Below, piece by piece: positions 61,401 through 64,000 of a stretch of 64,000 nucleotides of DNA. The notes beneath the pieces were generated by a model. The model searched no databases and was not told where the DNA came from. It was given only the letters and a program-made list of their open reading frames with translations. Made by a program: the position numbers and the translations under genes. This stretch comes from Rubrivirga marina (GTDB lineage Bacteria > Bacteroidota > Rhodothermia > Rhodothermales > Rubricoccaceae): positions 1,311,154-1,375,153 of the forward strand of contig NZ_MQWD01000001.1 of NCBI RefSeq assembly GCF_002283365.1, written 5' to 3'. Each line of letters begins with the position of its first letter. Within the stretch, counting starts at the first letter, position 1.

Positions 61401-64000
61401 CGATCGCCAGCTACGCGTGGAGCTTCGGCGACGGCACGCCCGATGGGACCACCGGCCCGACGATCGACCACACGTATGCGACGAACGGGACGTACACCAT
61501 CGTGCTGACGGTGACCGACAACAACGGGGCGACGGCGACGGCGAGCCAGACGCTCACGGTCCTCGCCTCGGCCTCGCGTCCGTTCGTCACGGGGACGTTG
61601 CCGGCGAGTGGGGCGACGGGCGTCCTCCGCAACGCCTACGTCGCCGTCGACGTGAGCCTGCCGAACGTCGGCTACGGCATCGACGCGGCGACGCTGACGG
61701 CCGCGACCGTCCGGCTCTACCCGACGGGCGACCCGGCCTCGGCCGTCGTCGCCCAACTCAACACGAGCGCCGGCGGTGACGCCGTCGTGCTCCAGCCGAC
61801 GACGCTGCTCGGCGCGAACGTGGCCTACACGTTCGAGGTCACCGAAGGCCTCCGCGACCTCGCCGGCCAGCCGTTCCTCCCGTTCACGTCGACGTTCACG
61901 ACGGGCTCGCTCCCCACGGGCGCGCCCCCATCGAACGTCCAGTTCCAGCGGGTCTCGCTGAGCGCGGCGACGCCGAGCGTGGTCGGCCAGCACTCGTCGC
62001 TGGCGATCGGCCCCGACGGGCGGCTCTACGCCACGACGATCCAGGGCAGCATCAAGCGCTGGGACATCGCCGCGGACGGGTCGCTCTCGAACCTCCAGAC
62101 GTACAACACCGTCCGGACGATGAACGGGGGGACCAATCGGCTCTTGGTTGGCCTCGCGTTCGACCCGGCCTCGACGGCGGCCGACCCGATCCTCTGGGTG
62201 ACCCACTCCACGTTCGGGTTCAACAACGTCCCGGACTGGGGCGGCAAGCTGACGCGGCTCTCGGGGGTCGACTTCGCGACGGCCCAGGACGTCCTCGTCA
62301 ACCTGCCGCGGTCGATCCGTGACCACGCGACGAACAGCGTCGCGTTCGGCCCGGACGGGGCGCTGTACCTCCTCCAGGGCAGCAACTCGGCCATGGGCGA
62401 CGCCGACACGGCCTGGGGCAACCGGCCCGAGCGGCGGCTCAGCGCCGCTGTCCTCCGCGTCGACGTCGCTGGGCTGATGGCGGGCTCGCTCCCGCTCGAC
62501 GTCAAGACGTCGGAGGGCGGCACGTATGACCCGGCCGCGCCCGGCGCGCCCGTGCGCGTCTTCGCCTCGGGCGTCCGGAACGCCTACGACCTCGTGTGGC
62601 ACACGAACGGGGACCTCTACGTCCCGACCAACGGGTCGGCGGCGAACGGGCGCGCGCCGGCCAGCGTCGCCGGGACGATCCGCCCCGACGGCCTGCCCTA
62701 CAACGGCCCGGCCGTCCCGGCCATCGACGCCGTCGAGACGCAGAACGACTACCTCTTCCGCGTGGCGCCGCCGAGCGGGGGCACGTGGGGCTACCACTAC
62801 TACGGCCACCCCAACCCCACGCGCGGCGAGTACGTCCTCAACGGCGGCAACCCGACCGACGGCCTCGACCTCGCGCAGGTCGACCGGTACCCCGTTGGCG
62901 TCCAGCCGGACGCGGCGTGGGGCGGTTTCGCCTACAACTTCGGCCGCAACATCTCGCCGAACGGAGTTGTCGAGTACAAGAGCAACACGTTCGGGGGCGC
63001 GCTCAAGGGCAAGCTCCTCGTCGTCCGCTACAGCGGTGGAGACGACATCGTCGTGCTCACACCGGGCGCTTCGCGTGACATCGCGCCGGACGGGGACTCC
63101 CGGCTTCTCGTTCAAGGGTCCGAACTGTTCTCCGACCCGCTCGACCTGATCGAGAACCCGGCGACCGGGGACCTCTACGTCTCCGAGTACGGCGGCGGCG
63201 GGCAGATCTTGCTCCTCCGCCCGACCGTCAACCAGCCGCCGGTGGCGTCCTTTACGGTGACGCCTGACCCGGGCAACCCGCTCGCGTTCACGTTCGACGC
63301 CAGCGGCTCGACGGACAACGGCACGATCACGGGGTACGCGTGGGCCTTCGGGGACGGGACCATGGGGACCGGCCTTACGACCAGCTACACGTACGCGTCG
63401 GGCGGGTCGTACACGGTCGTCCTCACCGTGACCGACAACGAGAACGCGACGGGGACGGCCCAACAGACGGTCTCGGCCGGCAGCCCGGGGAACGGGCCGT
63501 TCCTCGAGGCTGGTGGGCTCGTCGTCGTCGAGGCGGAGAACGCGCACGAGTCGATCGCACGAGGTGGGCAGAGCTGGACGCAGACGCCGGCGGCGGGCGC
63601 CGTCGGGACGGCCCTCGGGGCGCTCCCGAACACGGGCGTCAACCGGAACGCTGGGTTTGTGGGCACGGCCCCGGAGCTCCGCTACCGCGTCCAGTTCTCG
63701 ACGCCCGGTACGTACTACGTCTGGGGCCGTGTCCTCGCCGCGTCCAACGACGACGACTCGTTCCACACCGGGATCGACGGGACGGGCCCGGCCTCGGCCG
63801 ACCGCCTCTTCACGGCGGTCCGGAACGAGATGGCGTGGACGAACACGACGATGGACTCGAACTCGCGGGCCACGATCACGGTCGGCTCGGCGGGCGAGCA
63901 CGTCATCAGCGTGTGGATGCGGGAGGACGGCATGATCCTCGACCGACTCCTCCTGACGACCAACGCCGCGCTCACCCCGACCGGGAATGGCCCGGCTGAG
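58478..64000 (+). CDS. Giant secreted multidomain protein, partial (runs off the right edge)
   Basis: At least 1841 residues with no stop before the window end. A signal peptide (FLLVALLVAPAALAQ) is followed by the same HYDIN-like, Cys-paired and malectin regions as its paralog at 55203 (about 25-525). Then come a fibronectin-III-like domain (about 530-610: DLVGYTVHRSAIAGGPY), Kelch-like repeats (about 630-940: KLYSFGGFD, KLYFIGGANKA, NLIYAVGGQHG) and a PKD domain (about 955-1040). A Big_5-like domain (about 1045-1145) precedes a sorbosone-dehydrogenase-like beta-propeller (about 1155-1585: HSSLAIGPDGRLYATT, SVAFGPDGALYLLQG). A second PKD (about 1590-1665) and a CBM-like domain (about 1675-1830) finish it. 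Carbohydrate oxidation or binding at the surface is inferred. Confidence 0.85.
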   Translation, partial: MASSYCMRAFAFLLVALLVAPAALAQSPLLRFENLDGAPFPDRLVMSRIGTLASPPPANGVHDVSKVRLSNDGTAALTVSSLTLAGPFQLVTTPALPFSLPAGGSTDLSVRFVAETGSLQSGTRGFHSGTLTVGSNDPTRPSAAVALRGYWQNLSENNREPKLNEMVGSQLFGYGTQILGSGQVINSRGRIERVGDEVVSPYWRLADAGQPVTVRQLAAYHGCCTDAAPLYWHARGSTATTQVVRHNATDGQTLLPRRAGSTTALTVGTFAPGAGTVFGFRVAGNEWSDPFRNDPTPDDCSSGVGTCGQHVRFWPAKDPSGAPIPNTYIMGMDYAGINYDFNDNVYLVSNVTPAEAVATSGTVRLNAGGLGVTTGGVAFGASQFATNGQGYTPTCDLGDIAGTTDDDLYRTELEPVTGSSPKAFALNVPVPNGEYTVRLHFAEIYWGSCGAPAATVGKRVFSVTMEGQSVLTDLDIFAEVGVRRALVKTFQTTVTGNMLNVSFLASKDNPMLSAIEIVPGVTDLPPARPTALVATGSTGGVALDWADNTESDLVGYTVHRSAIAGGPYVALTSTPVTTSAFSDGTLASGERAFYVVRAVDVGGNVSDASAEVHATRQVPATTFTTVNWGTVAAQPLGNSEAQAAVVGGKLYSFGGFDVEKKNGACNCFTPTPRAYVYDPAAGTGGTWTPLAPLPHTNGGGVTHAGITTDGVDVFFAGGYIANAARTGQIFGTNQVWRYNTATNTYTALPNLPAERASGQLTYFGGKLYFIGGANKARTQDVGNVYVLDYAAFKAGQTVTWGSAAALPNPRTHMGGVVLNNLIYAVGGQHGRDEELVTQASVHAYDPASNTWAPVASLPQALSHISGATYVHEGRIIVLGGERAHTSFVNTAYAYNPATNAWATLTPLPVSRASGVGGSLGGSLYYSTGNFNRPTYQGTPGTPNQPPTAAFTATPDGASPLTIHFNAGTSSDPDGAIASYAWSFGDGTPDGTTGPTIDHTYATNGTYTIVLTVTDNNGATATASQTLTVLASASRPFVTGTLPASGATGVLRNAYVAVDVSLPNVGYGIDAATLTAATVRLYPTGDPASAVVAQLNTSAGGDAVVLQPTTLLGANVAYTFEVTEGLRDLAGQPFLPFTSTFTTGSLPTGAPPSNVQFQRVSLSAATPSVVGQHSSLAIGPDGRLYATTIQGSIKRWDIAADGSLSNLQTYNTVRTMNGGTNRLLVGLAFDPASTAADPILWVTHSTFGFNNVPDWGGKLTRLSGVDFATAQDVLVNLPRSIRDHATNSVAFGPDGALYLLQGSNSAMGDADTAWGNRPERRLSAAVLRVDVAGLMAGSLPLDVKTSEGGTYDPAAPGAPVRVFASGVRNAYDLVWHTNGDLYVPTNGSAANGRAPASVAGTIRPDGLPYNGPAVPAIDAVETQNDYLFRVAPPSGGTWGYHYYGHPNPTRGEYVLNGGNPTDGLDLAQVDRYPVGVQPDAAWGGFAYNFGRNISPNGVVEYKSNTFGGALKGKLLVVRYSGGDDIVVLTPGASRDIAPDGDSRLLVQGSELFSDPLDLIENPATGDLYVSEYGGGGQILLLRPTVNQPPVASFTVTPDPGNPLAFTFDASGSTDNGTITGYAWAFGDGTMGTGLTTSYTYASGGSYTVVLTVTDNENATGTAQQTVSAGSPGNGPFLEAGGLVVVEAENAHESIARGGQSWTQTPAAGAVGTALGALPNTGVNRNAGFVGTAPELRYRVQFSTPGTYYVWGRVLAASNDDDSFHTGIDGTGPASADRLFTAVRNEMAWTNTTMDSNSRATITVGSAGEHVISVWMREDGMILDRLLLTTNAALTPTGNGPAE

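Noticed and set aside
58454-63901. Uninterrupted minus-strand open frame of about 1815 codons
   Set aside because: It is a shadow of the giant plus-strand gene: its product is Arg/Val/Asp/Glu-rich low complexity without domains, as expected opposite GC-rich third positions.
1-64000. tRNA, rRNA, CRISPR array or prophage
   Set aside because: No cloverleaf, ribosomal RNA motif, regularly spaced repeats or phage structural genes were seen on either strand.

Overview
The window is a very GC-rich (about 70%) stretch of bacterial chromosome. Three secreted proteins have a signal peptide and a C-terminal module of the type IX secretion kind (PNP...G.A.V.F.LP...V...DV.GR, then a short beta-rich end). 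Together with the extreme GC and the near absence of Shine-Dalgarno sequences, this points to a Rhodothermia-type Bacteroidota/Rhodothermota, perhaps close to Rubrivirga/Rubricoccus. That placement is inferred, not measured. I saw no rRNA, tRNA or CRISPR.

Bases 1-17360 form a redox, energy and stress block. Minus-strand genes include a cut TonB-like protein and the run sulfide:quinone reductase - TusE/DsrC-like - DsrE-like - pyruvate phosphate dikinase. A plus-strand acetyl-CoA:succinate CoA-transferase and a tandem universal stress protein (USP) follow. Next come a DUF6544-like membrane protein, a CBS-pair protein, an outer-membrane channel candidate and two YceI proteins on the minus strand. 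Two more USPs, one with a DUF5335-like tail, precede a coupled GAF-PAS histidine kinase and a NarL-type regulator. A GTAGGG-type motif recurs in the three main promoter regions of this block.

Bases 17656-24620 hold the start of an exopolysaccharide programme: UDP-glucose dehydrogenase, UDP-glucuronate decarboxylase, a methyltransferase, a lipoprotein and a WbaP-type initiating sugar-phosphate transferase. Bases 24614-33332 hold two paralogous beta-helix proteins diverging around a shrunken IS630-type element, two orphan genes and a malectin-type cargo protein.

Bases 33415-40003 (minus strand) form a sulfate activation and sulfonation operon: sulfotransferase, CysQ-like protein, SLC13 permease, CysD and CysNC. 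Bases 40161-55067 carry WecG/TagA transferase, GDP-mannose 3,5-epimerase, a frameshifted TPR gene, O-antigen ligase, Wzc-type tyrosine kinase, an SLBB-only export protein, two more sulfotransferases, a flippase and three glycosyltransferases. The coherent reading is a Wzx/Wzy-type locus for a sulfated polysaccharide. UDP-glucuronate, UDP-xylose and GDP-L-galactose (or GDP-L-gulose) are candidate donors, and PAPS is made inside the locus.

Bases 55203-64000 carry two paralogous giant secreted malectin-type proteins; the second runs off the right edge. The points most worth following are the CysQ-like protein that lacks its metal ligands, the self-contained sulfation locus, the shared promoter motif of the stress block, and the duplicated SLBB export protein.
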